Below, piece by piece: positions 53,411 through 61,341 of a stretch of DNA of 64,000 nucleotides. The notes beneath the pieces were generated by a model. It saw nothing but the letters and a program-made list of their open reading frames with translations, had not been told where the DNA came from and ran no database searches. Both the position numbers and the translations under genes were made by a program. Positions within the stretch are counted from its first letter, which is position 1; each line of letters begins with the position of its first letter. The DNA is from Leptospira terpstrae serovar Hualin str. LT 11-33 = ATCC 700639 (GTDB taxonomy: Bacteria; Spirochaetota; Leptospiria; Leptospirales; Leptospiraceae), in contig NZ_AOGW02000023.1 in NCBI RefSeq assembly GCF_000332495.1, positions 62,001 through 126,000 on the forward strand, read 5' to 3'.

Positions 53411-54409
53411 CTATTTTTTGATGATTTGCGAACGCACTCGAAGTTTCCATTCCCACAAAACAATTTCATGTTCGAGGTCTTGGGCAGTTTCCTGTTCCTT
53501 CGCAAGGAGGGCATAAATCATATGGGAGATTTCTTTTGAAAATCCTGAGTCCAATTCTTTTTCAAAATCTTCCACACGATATTCCAAAATCAGCACTGCC
53601 AATCGAAAGGCTTCCGTCATTGCAATCAGCTGAGGTTTGACTACATCCAATTCTGGTTTTTTTAATTCGTTTTTGATCATTACATCCAAAAAAGTTCGGA
53701 TGAACATGACATCATCGGAAGAGAGGTGGAAATCCAAAAGGAGCTGTTTTACTTTATCCAACTCCATAGCTCGGAGGTGGATCCTTGCCAAAAACACGGG
53801 GTTTTCGCTATAGGTGTTGAGGTTTTGGTTTTTAGCAACATCAGTCGCTCGAACCTTGTCATAGTCGACCACTCCCTTGTCTTTGGACTCATCAGTTTTG
53901 GGGGACTGAGATTCTGCGGAAGTATTGATCCTTTTTTTGATCACAAGGATATTCATACTAGGATAGCGGATTTTAAAAGAAACCATGTCCGATCTAGGAA
54001 TTTCTTCATCGACCACTAGAAACTGGGCATGTTCTCCCCTCTCCCAAGCGGCCATTAATTCTTCTTTATTCTTATAATGGTAAATGACTACGGGGAGGAC
54101 GTCGCTTAGGCTTCCTGTCCCCAAATAAATGGTTTTGATTTCGTTGGAAAACCCGTGTTGGTAAGGGATGACCAGTTTCCCGGCTTTCACGTTGACAAAG
54201 GAAAGTTCTCCTAAATGGAAATGGGAAACATCAAAATCGTCCCCAAAAAAACCCACCCGAGGGACATTGACCACGATGGAATTATTCCTAGCACCTTTGG
54301 GAACTTCCGGGCCGGTGTCAGTGAAAACAACGTAGGTCAGCTTGGAAAGTCGGACTTTGACGAGAAAACCGGCAGGGGTCTTCCGCTCTTCGTATACAGT
54401 ATCATCCAT
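53411..54409 (-). CDS. Hypothetical protein, 332 aa, PilZ-like N-terminus possible
   Basis: I do not recognise this protein with confidence. It has no signal peptide. The N-terminal 150 residues are beta-rich (GFLVKVRLSKLTYVVFTDTGPEVPKG, RVGFFGDDFDVSHFHLGELSF), followed by a polar linker (SAESQSPKTDESKDKG) and a helical C-terminus (LARIHLRAMELDKVKQLLLDF, VKPQLIAMTEAFRLAVLILEYRVEDFEKEL). It starts two bases after the stop codon of the AAA/Fis regulator gene, so the two are co-transcribed and may act together. Confidence 0.65.
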   Translation of the reverse strand: MDDTVYEERKTPAGFLVKVRLSKLTYVVFTDTGPEVPKGARNNSIVVNVPRVGFFGDDFDVSHFHLGELSFVNVKAGKLVIPYQHGFSNEIKTIYLGTGSLSDVLPVVIYHYKNKEELMAAWERGEHAQFLVVDEEIPRSDMVSFKIRYPSMNILVIKKRINTSAESQSPKTDESKDKGVVDYDKVRATDVAKNQNLNTYSENPVFLARIHLRAMELDKVKQLLLDFHLSSDDVMFIRTFLDVMIKNELKKPELDVVKPQLIAMTEAFRLAVLILEYRVEDFEKELDSGFSKEISHMIYALLAKEQETAQDLEHEIVLWEWKLRVRSQIIKK

Positions 54410-54411
54410 CT

Positions 54412-55728
54412 TTACATTAAACCAAGTTGTTTCATTTTATATTGGAGGGATCCCCTCGAAATACCTAAGGCCTTTGCCATTCGGATTTGGTTGCCAGAAA
54501 AGATCCGCATAGCCAGAAGAATCTTCTGCCTTTCTAAGGCCTCTGTTCCACGCCGCAAGTCTAAATCTTCCGCATCGGGAATCTCTAAATCCATCTTAAA
54601 TTTCCCAGGTTCCAAATCTGCCGGCTCCACTTGGTTCGTCCGGCAAGTCAAAATCCCAGTGAGAATTGCATTTCGTAAGTCCGTAAAATTTTCTGAATAG
54701 GATCTAGATATTAATTCCTGCAAACTCTTTGCCCCTAATTGCAAACCCGATCGGTTCTGAGAATCACATAATTCTTCAAATATGGCCTGAACCAAAGTTT
54801 GCAATTTTGCTTTGGGAAGGAACCTGAGGGATGGTAGTACCAACGAATTTTTCCTTAAAAATCTTTCAAATTCAGGTAATAATTCTTGGCCCATTTCTTC
54901 GGGTCCTAGCAGGAATAAAGATCCAGAATACCCGGATTTGAACCACCAATCAGAAAGGATTTGTTGTTGCCCTAAGTTAAGCGCCTGGACTCCAACAAGG
55001 ACCAAACTTCCAAACCTAGACTCTTCTCCCCAAAGGGCGAGGGCTTTTTCCAACTTCCCAAAATGGTCCGGCAAGGATTCTACCACTAAAATAGGTGCTC
55101 CCGGTAACTGGGTTTGGTGAATCCATTTGGCCAATGTTTTTTTCCCAGAACCAGAAGGTCCGAGAATGGTAAGGATTTTTTGTTTCGTAAATTCCGAAGT
55201 TGCTAGATCCAAATTGGGAATTTCAGAGCGGTATAAAGTATGTGAATTGTCTGAAGTCGGTTTTTCAATACTCACCATATCCTTTTGCGTTTTACCCCAT
55301 TCGTTCCCAATTTTTTCTGCAAAAAATGTTAGAAAAATTCCTGCAGGAAAAGGAAGGGATTCATCCATTTCCGTAAGTAAGAATCCAATTTCTGTCTGTT
55401 TGGATCGAATCCGAATGGCCATCGCATTTGTTTTTTTACCAAACAACTCAAACTCTGAACCAGAAAAAAATACTGGTTCCTGGGAGTGCATTAACTCTTC
55501 CCAGTGCAGAGAACCACGATTCAAAAAGGAATAATAAAATCCATCTTCTCCATATCCAAAACTCGCAGATTCATAAAATGAATCTTCCTTCTCGACCTTT
55601 AGGACAACCACACCAGCGGAGAAACCAAGCTCTGTACATAGCCCTTCCCACAATTTGGGTAGGACAGAATCCATCCAATCCTTGCCTGTTTTTTCAGAGG
55701 CAAGTAGGGAAATGGCTTGAGATGGCAT
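54412..55728 (-). CDS. Degenerate AAA+/Fis-type transcription regulator (bEBP-like)
   Basis: The protein (438 residues from ATG 55728; a GTG at 55755 would add nine) has a GAF-like N-terminal region, a AAA+-like core with Walker A (GPSGSGKKT), and a C-terminal Fis-type helix-turn-helix (ILLAMRIFSGNQIRMAKALGISRGSLQYKMKQLGL). It resembles sigma-54 activators but the sigma-54-contact GAFTGA loop is missing, and Walker B is degenerate (SLVLVGVQAL), so it may bind DNA without activating sigma-54. A TTGACA at 55760-55765 on the minus strand is a likely -35 for this gene. It is divergent from parA. Confidence 0.75.
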   Translation of the reverse strand: MPSQAISLLASEKTGKDWMDSVLPKLWEGLCTELGFSAGVVVLKVEKEDSFYESASFGYGEDGFYYSFLNRGSLHWEELMHSQEPVFFSGSEFELFGKKTNAMAIRIRSKQTEIGFLLTEMDESLPFPAGIFLTFFAEKIGNEWGKTQKDMVSIEKPTSDNSHTLYRSEIPNLDLATSEFTKQKILTILGPSGSGKKTLAKWIHQTQLPGAPILVVESLPDHFGKLEKALALWGEESRFGSLVLVGVQALNLGQQQILSDWWFKSGYSGSLFLLGPEEMGQELLPEFERFLRKNSLVLPSLRFLPKAKLQTLVQAIFEELCDSQNRSGLQLGAKSLQELISRSYSENFTDLRNAILTGILTCRTNQVEPADLEPGKFKMDLEIPDAEDLDLRRGTEALERQKILLAMRIFSGNQIRMAKALGISRGSLQYKMKQLGLM

Positions 55729-55781
55729 GCTATGAAACTGTTTAAATTTAATCACTTTGTCAAGTACGTACCTATTTGAAT

Positions 55782-55846
55782 GTCGGATGTCCGACCAAAA
55801 GAAAGGAGATAGTTTTTGCTAATTTTCAGTATGTCGGATGTCCGAC
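55782..55846. promoter_or_regulatory. Twin 14-bp palindromes between the regulator gene and parA
   Basis: GTCGGATGTCCGAC occurs at 55782-55795 and again at 55833-55846, 51 bases apart, with GTCGGA/TCCGAC arms around TG. Five helical turns of spacing places both on one DNA face. They are strong candidates for a centromere-like parS site or a ParA/ParB-controlled operator. A related CGGAATCCGACA is found in the rep promoter at 57603-57614. Confidence 0.65.
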
Positions 55847-55958
55847 AATGAAGAGAGAAGAGACCAAAAAATCCTTTTTTTGCTCCATTCTAAAAATACA
55901 ATTGATCCCAAATTTTCGGCAGGAAAGCATACCATTTGGGAAGGGAAAATAGAGATAG

Positions 55959-56711
55959 ATGATCACCATTGCAGTTGCAAACCAAAAAGGCGGAGAAGGA
56001 AAAACGACTACTTCTTTGAATCTTGCCATGGGGTTGGCCCGTCGCAATCTTAAAACCCTACTCATTGATATGGACCCTCAGGCCAATTCTACGGGAATTT
56101 TTCTGAATCCAGAGACAGTTGAAAAGGATCTTGCCCACCTCTTTCAAAATTCTGCCAGCCTTAAAGAAATCATCACCCCGGCATATAACGAGCATTTGTG
56201 GGTAGCGCCATCTAGCATGCGTTTGGCGGAAATGGAAACAGTTTCTGTAAACTCTGTGGAGGCTCCTTATATATTAAGAGACTCCCTTGCCGCCATCAAA
56301 GAATTTGATTTTGTGATTATTGACTGCCCCCCATCTCTTTCCATTTTCACAGTGAACAGTCTTGTGGCCGCAAACTACGTCCTCATTCCCCTCCAGGCAG
56401 AAAAATTCTCCATGGATGGAATTATGGGCTTACAACAAACCATCTCTTCGATCAAAAAAAGGATCAACCCGGAGTTAGAAATTTTAGGAGCTCTCATTAC
56501 CCAGCTCAAACCCCAGACCCTACTCACAAAAACCATCCTTCCCGTTTTAACCAAATACTTCCGAATTTTCGAACATACCATTTCGGACGGAGTGGCGATC
56601 GGAGAAAGCCATCTGGCAAAAAAATCTGTTTTCGATTACAACAGGACCTCTCGCCAGTCTCAAGAATATGAAGGTTTTATAGAGGAGGTTTTAAATGAGC
56701 TTAAAAAGTAA
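55959..56711 (+). CDS. parA: Replicon partition ATPase ParA
   Basis: The 250-residue protein is a ParA/Soj-type Walker ATPase. The deviant Walker A box is KGGEGKTTTSLNLA, in which Glu replaces the usual Val, followed by LLIDMDPQANST and IIDCPPSLS. The lack of an N-terminal DNA-binding domain makes it the chromosomal/Ib-like size class. It separates replicon copies by oscillating on the nucleoid with ParB. It overlaps parB by 17 bases. Since the main chromosome should have its own parAB near dnaA, this pair probably belongs to a secondary replicon. Confidence 0.93.
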   Translation: MITIAVANQKGGEGKTTTSLNLAMGLARRNLKTLLIDMDPQANSTGIFLNPETVEKDLAHLFQNSASLKEIITPAYNEHLWVAPSSMRLAEMETVSVNSVEAPYILRDSLAAIKEFDFVIIDCPPSLSIFTVNSLVAANYVLIPLQAEKFSMDGIMGLQQTISSIKKRINPELEILGALITQLKPQTLLTKTILPVLTKYFRIFEHTISDGVAIGESHLAKKSVFDYNRTSRQSQEYEGFIEEVLNELKK

Positions 56712-57516
56712 ACGCCTCGGAACTCTCGCCGACATCTACCAAGCGGAAAATTTGGATGGGACCATTCGAACCATTCGGATGGACAGGATCTTACCTTCCG
56801 AACACCAACCGAGACAGGAAAGAAAAAAAGGGATCGAAGAGCTCGCACAGACCTTAAAGGTCGATGGACTTTTACAACCGATCATTGTCTCCAAAGGGGA
56901 ACGGGAAGGTCATTATAAAATCATTGCCGGGGAAAGAAGATACCATGCGGCCAAATCGCTCGGCTGGATCGAAATTGAATGTAAAATTCTAAATCGTCCT
57001 GACAAAGAAATCTATAAATTAGCCGTCATTGAAAACCTACAAAGAGAAAACTTGTCCCCCTACGAAGAGGTGGATGCCCTACTTTTTTTGAAAAACTCCC
57101 ACAACTACACCGATCAGGAGTTAGGTGACCTTTTTGGAAAAAGTCGCAGTTATATGACGGAAGTCCTTTCCATTACCTCGATGTCTAAAGAAGACCTCGA
57201 TAAATGTAAAAAAAATGAAATCTACAATAAGAACCTTTTGGTCCAAGCAGCCCAAGCTGCAAAAAAAGGAAGCCTCGACGATTTTTTAACCCTCTTCCAT
57301 CAAGGGGCTTTGAAAACGGTGAGGGATGCAAAAGATTTTAACAAACAGATGAAATCGGGTGAACCGAATGCGGCAAAAAACTCCTTATTTTCTGGTTACA
57401 AAATCAGAAGGACAGGAACAGGGATTCAGATTTTGTCGGATGACGAAATTTTACTCGGAGACATTTACAAATTCGTTCGTAAAGAATTGGTAAAAAAATA
57501 CGGAGATTCGGCATAA
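56695..57516 (+). CDS. parB: Replicon partition protein ParB
   Basis: The 273-residue protein has the ParB N-terminal CTP-binding fold (ILPSEHQPRQERKKGIEELAQTLKVDGLLQPI, IAGERRYHAAKSLG, VIENLQRENLSPYEEVDALLFL), then a central helix-turn-helix (YTDQELGDLFGKSRSYMTEVLSI). These are the ParB CTPase motifs GERRxxA and ENxQR. GGAGG precedes the ATG at 56695, inside the parA end. It should load at a parS site, perhaps the twin palindromes 0.9 kb upstream. Confidence 0.93.
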   Translation: MSLKSKRLGTLADIYQAENLDGTIRTIRMDRILPSEHQPRQERKKGIEELAQTLKVDGLLQPIIVSKGEREGHYKIIAGERRYHAAKSLGWIEIECKILNRPDKEIYKLAVIENLQRENLSPYEEVDALLFLKNSHNYTDQELGDLFGKSRSYMTEVLSITSMSKEDLDKCKKNEIYNKNLLVQAAQAAKKGSLDDFLTLFHQGALKTVRDAKDFNKQMKSGEPNAAKNSLFSGYKIRRTGTGIQILSDDEILLGDIYKFVRKELVKKYGDSA

Positions 57517-57522
57517 CCCAGA

Positions 57523-57587
57523 CAAGTACTAAGCAGTCAAGTACTTAGGAAAAAAATTTTTAGTACAGCTCAGGAAAAATGCTGTAC
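57523..57587. repeat. AGTACT direct repeats and GTACAGC/GCTGTAC hairpin after parB
   Basis: CAAGTACT occurs at 57523-57530 and 57538-57545, and GTACAGC (57563-57569) pairs with GCTGTAC (57581-57587). On the minus strand the hairpin is followed by TAAAAATTTTTTT, so it could stop leftward transcripts; it may also help define the origin. CAAGTAC also occurs near the parA upstream palindromes at 55,761. Confidence 0.5.
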
Positions 57588-57591
57588 GAAC

Positions 57592-57619
57592 TTGACATCT
57601 GCCGGAATCCGACAATAAT
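57592..57619 (+). promoter_or_regulatory. Strong promoter of the rep gene
   Basis: TTGACA (57592-57597) and AATAAT (57614-57619) are separated by 16 bases, close to the sigma-70 consensus. The spacer holds CGGAATCCGACA, related to the parA-upstream palindromes, and a GACATAAT repeat follows just after the -10. Transcription from here would give a leader of about 230 bases before the rep start codon. Confidence 0.6.
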
Positions 57620-57621
57620 GT

Positions 57622-57796
57622 GACATAATAAAAGTGATTTGAGTTTGAGCAGGCGTTTCTTGTAATCCAAGAGACGGGGGATCTGTAGTATCCCAACCCG
57701 AAATATAAAAAAATTCCCCTGGAACACCAGGGGGTCGGGGTTTCCCGAAGGAATGTTGTTGGATGAGACATAATTAACATTATGTCAGATAATGTC
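57622..57796. repeat. GACATAAT iteron-like repeats upstream of rep
   Basis: GACATAAT occurs at 57622-57629 and 57767-57774 on the plus strand and at 57779-57786 on the minus strand; the last two form a perfect 8-bp inverted repeat around TAAC. A variant GACATTAT is on the minus strand at 57789-57796. Such repeats upstream of an initiator gene are typical Rep-binding iterons. Confidence 0.55.
57707..57763 (-). ncRNA. Probable antisense countertranscribed RNA of the rep leader
   Basis: On the minus strand TTGACA (57798-57793) and AATTAT (57775-57770), 17 bases apart, form a promoter that would start near 57763. The short RNA would fold a TCGGG/CCCGA hairpin (57748-57735) and then a CCCCTGG/CCAGGGG stem (57733-57716) followed by AA and seven U residues, a near-perfect rho-independent terminator. 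It has no coding capacity and is complementary to the rep leader, as in plasmids whose copy number is set by antisense RNA. The terminator has the right polarity only for the minus strand. Confidence 0.6.
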
Positions 57797-57858
57797 AACT
57801 CCTTCGTAAAATTTGCTTAAATTTGGTTTAATTTTTGCAGAAAAGCGGAGGAGCTTTT

Positions 57859-58779
57859 GTGAGCGACCAGCGGCATCCCTATATCCGACTGATGACCGAC
57901 ATCATAGATTCTGGTGTTTGGGCTGGCCTATCCCATGCGGCCAAAACACTCTACCCGGTCTTATTGAAATTCAGTGACTACAACTTCAAACCAGTTTGGC
58001 CCAATACAGAAACATTGATGAGGCTTACCGGATTCAAAACTAAAAAATCCATTGTATCTGCCAAAAAAGAACTCACCAGGGCGGGCCTACTCTACCAAGT
58101 CCCCGGTAACGGACGAACTTCCACCCGGTATCACTTTTCCTTCCATTATGAGGGATCCAGAATTACCCCTCTGGGGGATACAAACATAACCCTCAGGGAT
58201 TCCGAAACGGAGACCTCTGGGGGTTCGAAACTTGCCGGAAAGGGGGGTGCTGACGGAACCCCTAACCATATTAATATAACTATATCTAATACAAACAATC
58301 TACCTGCGGTGCCCGCATCAGGGGAATTAGGCAAAGAAAAGGAAGAGAAAAAAGCATTCGAAACTTTGGTGGAACTCTTTGGACCTGAGATTGCGCTGGA
58401 AGCCTATAAAAAGGCGGTCTCCTTGCATATGGAATCAAACGTCTCCTATGTCCAGTCTCTCTGCCGAGAGCTGGTCTCTATGCAAAGAAAGGAAGTGCTT
58501 AAAACTGGGCAGAATGTTTCTACTGAAGAAAGTCTATCTCATCCGGCTTCTTGGGCAGGATTTTTATCTTGGGCAAGCAAGGAGTTGACCCAATCTTCTT
58601 GGAACCAACTCGGCAATGTGCAGGTAGAAACAGATGGGAATGTGATTATTGTGATTTCCCCCCTACAGGGACATTTACGCCAAATCGTGAATATGTATTT
58701 TACGGAACGAGTGAAACCCGCGGTCCTTGTGGTATTTTCAGAAAAAGAAGAAGGATCGCGCCTCAGTGAAATTCGATAG
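57859..58779 (+). CDS. Replication-initiator-like protein with winged-helix domain
   Basis: The 306-residue protein starts with GTG at 57859, preceded by GCGGAGGAG. The N-terminal 100 residues form a winged-helix domain resembling plasmid replication initiators of the Rep/DnaD helix-turn-helix type (HPYIRLMTDIIDSGVWAGLSHAAKTLYPVLL, TETLMRLTGFKTKKSIVSAKKELTRAGLLY). A linker follows, then a helical C-terminal domain with GFLSWASKELTQSSWNQLG. It follows parAB and a promoter/antisense RNA/iteron leader, which supports a replication role. Initiator function is inferred, not proven by a diagnostic motif. Confidence 0.75.
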   Translation: MSDQRHPYIRLMTDIIDSGVWAGLSHAAKTLYPVLLKFSDYNFKPVWPNTETLMRLTGFKTKKSIVSAKKELTRAGLLYQVPGNGRTSTRYHFSFHYEGSRITPLGDTNITLRDSETETSGGSKLAGKGGADGTPNHINITISNTNNLPAVPASGELGKEKEEKKAFETLVELFGPEIALEAYKKAVSLHMESNVSYVQSLCRELVSMQRKEVLKTGQNVSTEESLSHPASWAGFLSWASKELTQSSWNQLGNVQVETDGNVIIVISPLQGHLRQIVNMYFTERVKPAVLVVFSEKEEGSRLSEIR

Positions 58780-58830
58780 ACTGGAAAGAAAAACGGTATT
58801 TTTTGGAAGGAATCAGAATCAAAAAGCGCA

Positions 58831-61341
58831 ATGAAAGATCATTTAATCCGCACAAGCCACCCCTACTCATTACCGATCAAATCAGTTTCCACTTCGGGAA
58901 CCTTCGAAGTCAAAAACGAAGAATTTTTATCCTTTTTTGAAGAAAAGGAGCAGTCCTCTCTATCCTCCATCATCTTTAAATTTGATGATGTTGTATATTT
59001 TAATGGAATCGAACTTTTGCCTGGGAAAGATGGTTTGGACTTTTTTCCCGACTCTTTCCGATTTGAATTGTCTCATGATGGAAAGTATTGGGAACCAATT
59101 TTGCAAGAGTCTTCCTTTCGTAAGTCCTTCAAAACTTCGGCTAAATGGCTTTTTTCTCTTACTAGCGCCCGTTATGTGAAGTTTGTTTCCAAAATTTCAA
59201 GAAAAGCCAGTAACGGGAAAAACCGGATTAGTTTTGGTCAATTGAAGATACAGGTTACCGGTGTCCAATCCATCCAAGCAAGTTCTGAGTTGGACCGTCT
59301 GTATGTGAAAGAAAATCTTTTTGATACAAGGCCTGATTATGGATGGTCTTCCAAAAAGAAAGAAGAACCAGAAGAGGAATATTTAATTTTGGATATGGGC
59401 TCTGTGAACCGCATTGAAGAAATGCGAATGCTCACAAAAAATGATCCAATCACAAATTTCCCAGAGAGATTTTTAACCTATTATAGTGAAGATGATATTA
59501 CTTGGCACCAACTACATGAAGAGAACTTCTTTTTGTCAGAACCTGGCACTTGGTATAAATGGCGGTTTCCTGCAGTCAACTTACGATATTTAAAACTGGT
59601 ATTTATCCAAGAAAAACAACCAAACAAAAAAGACTACATTACGGAAGTCATAGAACTTGAGTTATACTCTAGTGCAGATAAAAAAGATTCCGGAGGTCCG
59701 ACGAGAGAACCACTCCCCTATGCTTCAGTGCTTCGTTCGGGAATCATTCGCCTTGCAGTGGATGGAGAAGTCAAAGAAGGTGTTGTGGTTCAGGCTAATG
59801 ATAGACGTCTCCGTGATGCAACGACGGAATACCGCGGAATTGTGGAATTGGCTTCAGACGGAGAAGAAAAACCAGGAGTGGCTGTTCAAGGAAATGATAA
59901 ACGCCTAAAAATCGCCACTGAACTCACCCATGGCCTGGTTCGGTTGTCAAGAAGTGGGGAAGCGCGACCAGGGCTTGTGGTGCAATCAGATGATGAACGT
60001 TTGCGAAGTGCCTCCACCGACCATCCCGGTATCGTTGAGCTCGCGTTAGATGGCGAAACTCGTCCTGGAGTAGTAGTCCAAGGAAATGATTCTCGTCTTC
60101 GTGTTGCCACGAAAAAATCCATAGGTCTTGTGCAACTGGCTGATTCTGGAGAAGTGGCTGTTGATAAAGTGGTCACCGGGGATGATCCAAGACTTAGAGA
60201 TGCCACAAATACTGCCAAAGGGATTGTGCAACTAGCACCTAACGGTGGTGAAGAGCCAAATACCGTTGTCCAAGGAAATGACAAACGTCTCAAACATGCG
60301 AGTACGGAGATACATGGGATAGTACAATTGGCCCACTCTGGTGAAACGAAACCTGGAGCTGTAGTCCAAGGAAGTGACAAACGATTGGCAAAGGCTGGAT
60401 TTCATGATGCAGGTATTGTTTTACTTGCAAATCATGGAGAAGCGGTTCCGGGTAAGGTAGTCCTTTCTGATGATCCTAGATTGTCAGATAAAAGAGATCC
60501 GAAGCCACACACCCATCCATATGCCGAAAAAGAACATGATTTTAATTCACATACAGGACTTTTGAAAATCACTGGAGAGGCAGAAGCTTCTTCTAAAGGA
60601 TTTGTTCCTCCGCAAACAAATGATGCTGTGATTTACGGAAAGAATACAAAAGTAGGAACCGGGGTTGTGGGTGTATCTGCAGGAACTGGAGTTACTGGTT
60701 TTGGAGACTCTATCGGTGTGTATGGTTTATCAAAAGGGAAGTCATCCAAACAATCGGCAGGAATCTTAGGTGCCGGAACTACGGCGCCTGGGGGAAGGTT
60801 TCTTTCTCAATCAGATTTTGCACTTGTAGTGGATGGAAAAGGAATTCCTGAACTGGAACTTTCTGGATCCGGCAAAGCCATCTATGCCAATGGTGAGTCT
60901 TTGTTTGAAGGGAACCTTCGCATTACAAAAGAAGGTGGTGAAGAGTGTATTGCTCGTTACTTTCGATTGGATGGAAAGGATGTAGTAACTGCAGGGGATT
61001 TACTGGTGGCAACCGAAGAACCGGGAGTTCTGGGAAGGTCTAAACACCCCTACTCTACAAATGTCATTGGAGTATGTGTCACAAATGCTCATGTGGTTTT
61101 TGGAAAACAAGAAAAGGCTGTAGAATATGTTCTTGTTGCCCTTCTGGGAATTACAAAAATGCATGTGGATGCAACACAAGTGCCCATTTATCCGGGAGAT
61201 CTTTTGGTTTCTGGATTATCCTCTGGTCATGCAGTGAAAGCAGATCCTACAAAATTAAAACCAGGAATGCTTGTAGCAAAGGCGATTGAAGCCTGCAAAC
61301 GAGACAAAGGGAATATCCTTTGTATGTTAACTTTCTCCTAA
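58831..61341 (+). CDS. Discoidin-like domain protein with eight 32-residue tail-fibre-like repeats
   Basis: The 836-residue protein has no signal peptide. The first 280 residues hold two F5/8-type C (discoidin-like) beta domains (FRFELSHDGKYWEPIL; FLTYYSEDDITWHQLH with SARYVKFV and NLRYLKLVF closing strands). Eight tandem repeats of exactly 32 residues follow at nucleotides 59740-60507, each near GIVxLAxxGExxPGxVVQGNDxRL, as in phage tail-fibre proteins. After HTHPYAEKEHDFNSHTG comes a C-terminal domain with GVGVTGFG-type turns and a conserved end (VLVALLGITKMHVDATQVPIYPGDLLVSG). It may be a host-binding or adhesion protein exported by a non-Sec route. No phage genes flank it. Confidence 0.8.
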   Translation: MKDHLIRTSHPYSLPIKSVSTSGTFEVKNEEFLSFFEEKEQSSLSSIIFKFDDVVYFNGIELLPGKDGLDFFPDSFRFELSHDGKYWEPILQESSFRKSFKTSAKWLFSLTSARYVKFVSKISRKASNGKNRISFGQLKIQVTGVQSIQASSELDRLYVKENLFDTRPDYGWSSKKKEEPEEEYLILDMGSVNRIEEMRMLTKNDPITNFPERFLTYYSEDDITWHQLHEENFFLSEPGTWYKWRFPAVNLRYLKLVFIQEKQPNKKDYITEVIELELYSSADKKDSGGPTREPLPYASVLRSGIIRLAVDGEVKEGVVVQANDRRLRDATTEYRGIVELASDGEEKPGVAVQGNDKRLKIATELTHGLVRLSRSGEARPGLVVQSDDERLRSASTDHPGIVELALDGETRPGVVVQGNDSRLRVATKKSIGLVQLADSGEVAVDKVVTGDDPRLRDATNTAKGIVQLAPNGGEEPNTVVQGNDKRLKHASTEIHGIVQLAHSGETKPGAVVQGSDKRLAKAGFHDAGIVLLANHGEAVPGKVVLSDDPRLSDKRDPKPHTHPYAEKEHDFNSHTGLLKITGEAEASSKGFVPPQTNDAVIYGKNTKVGTGVVGVSAGTGVTGFGDSIGVYGLSKGKSSKQSAGILGAGTTAPGGRFLSQSDFALVVDGKGIPELELSGSGKAIYANGESLFEGNLRITKEGGEECIARYFRLDGKDVVTAGDLLVATEEPGVLGRSKHPYSTNVIGVCVTNAHVVFGKQEKAVEYVLVALLGITKMHVDATQVPIYPGDLLVSGLSSGHAVKADPTKLKPGMLVAKAIEACKRDKGNILCMLTFS
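59740..60507 (+). repeat. Eight 96-bp coding repeats within the tail-fibre-like protein
   Basis: Eight exact-length 96-bp units encode GI/LVxLAxxGExxxGxVVxGNDxRL-type segments. The DNA copies have diverged while the length stays constant, so the array is old and under structural selection. Confidence 0.8.

Larger units (their letters stand above)
57517..57858. other. Non-coding origin-like region between parB and rep (342 bp)
   Basis: No gene is present. The interval contains AGTACT repeats and a hairpin (57523-57587), a strong plus-strand promoter (57592-57619), four GACATAAT-type repeats (57622-57796), and a minus-strand promoter with terminator defining a short antisense RNA (57707-57798). 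A minus-strand 89-codon frame passing through it has no features of a real protein. Confidence 0.7.

Noticed and set aside
57529..57798. 89-codon minus-strand frame in the rep leader
   Set aside because: It overlaps promoters, iterons and a terminator, and its composition is not protein-like; a non-coding antisense RNA explains the region better.
59740..60507. CRISPR-like periodicity of 96 bp
   Set aside because: The repeats are in-frame coding units with diverged DNA and no unique spacers.
58831..61341. Prophage tail module
   Set aside because: Only one tail-fibre-like protein is present; no capsid, terminase, tail or integrase genes are in the window.
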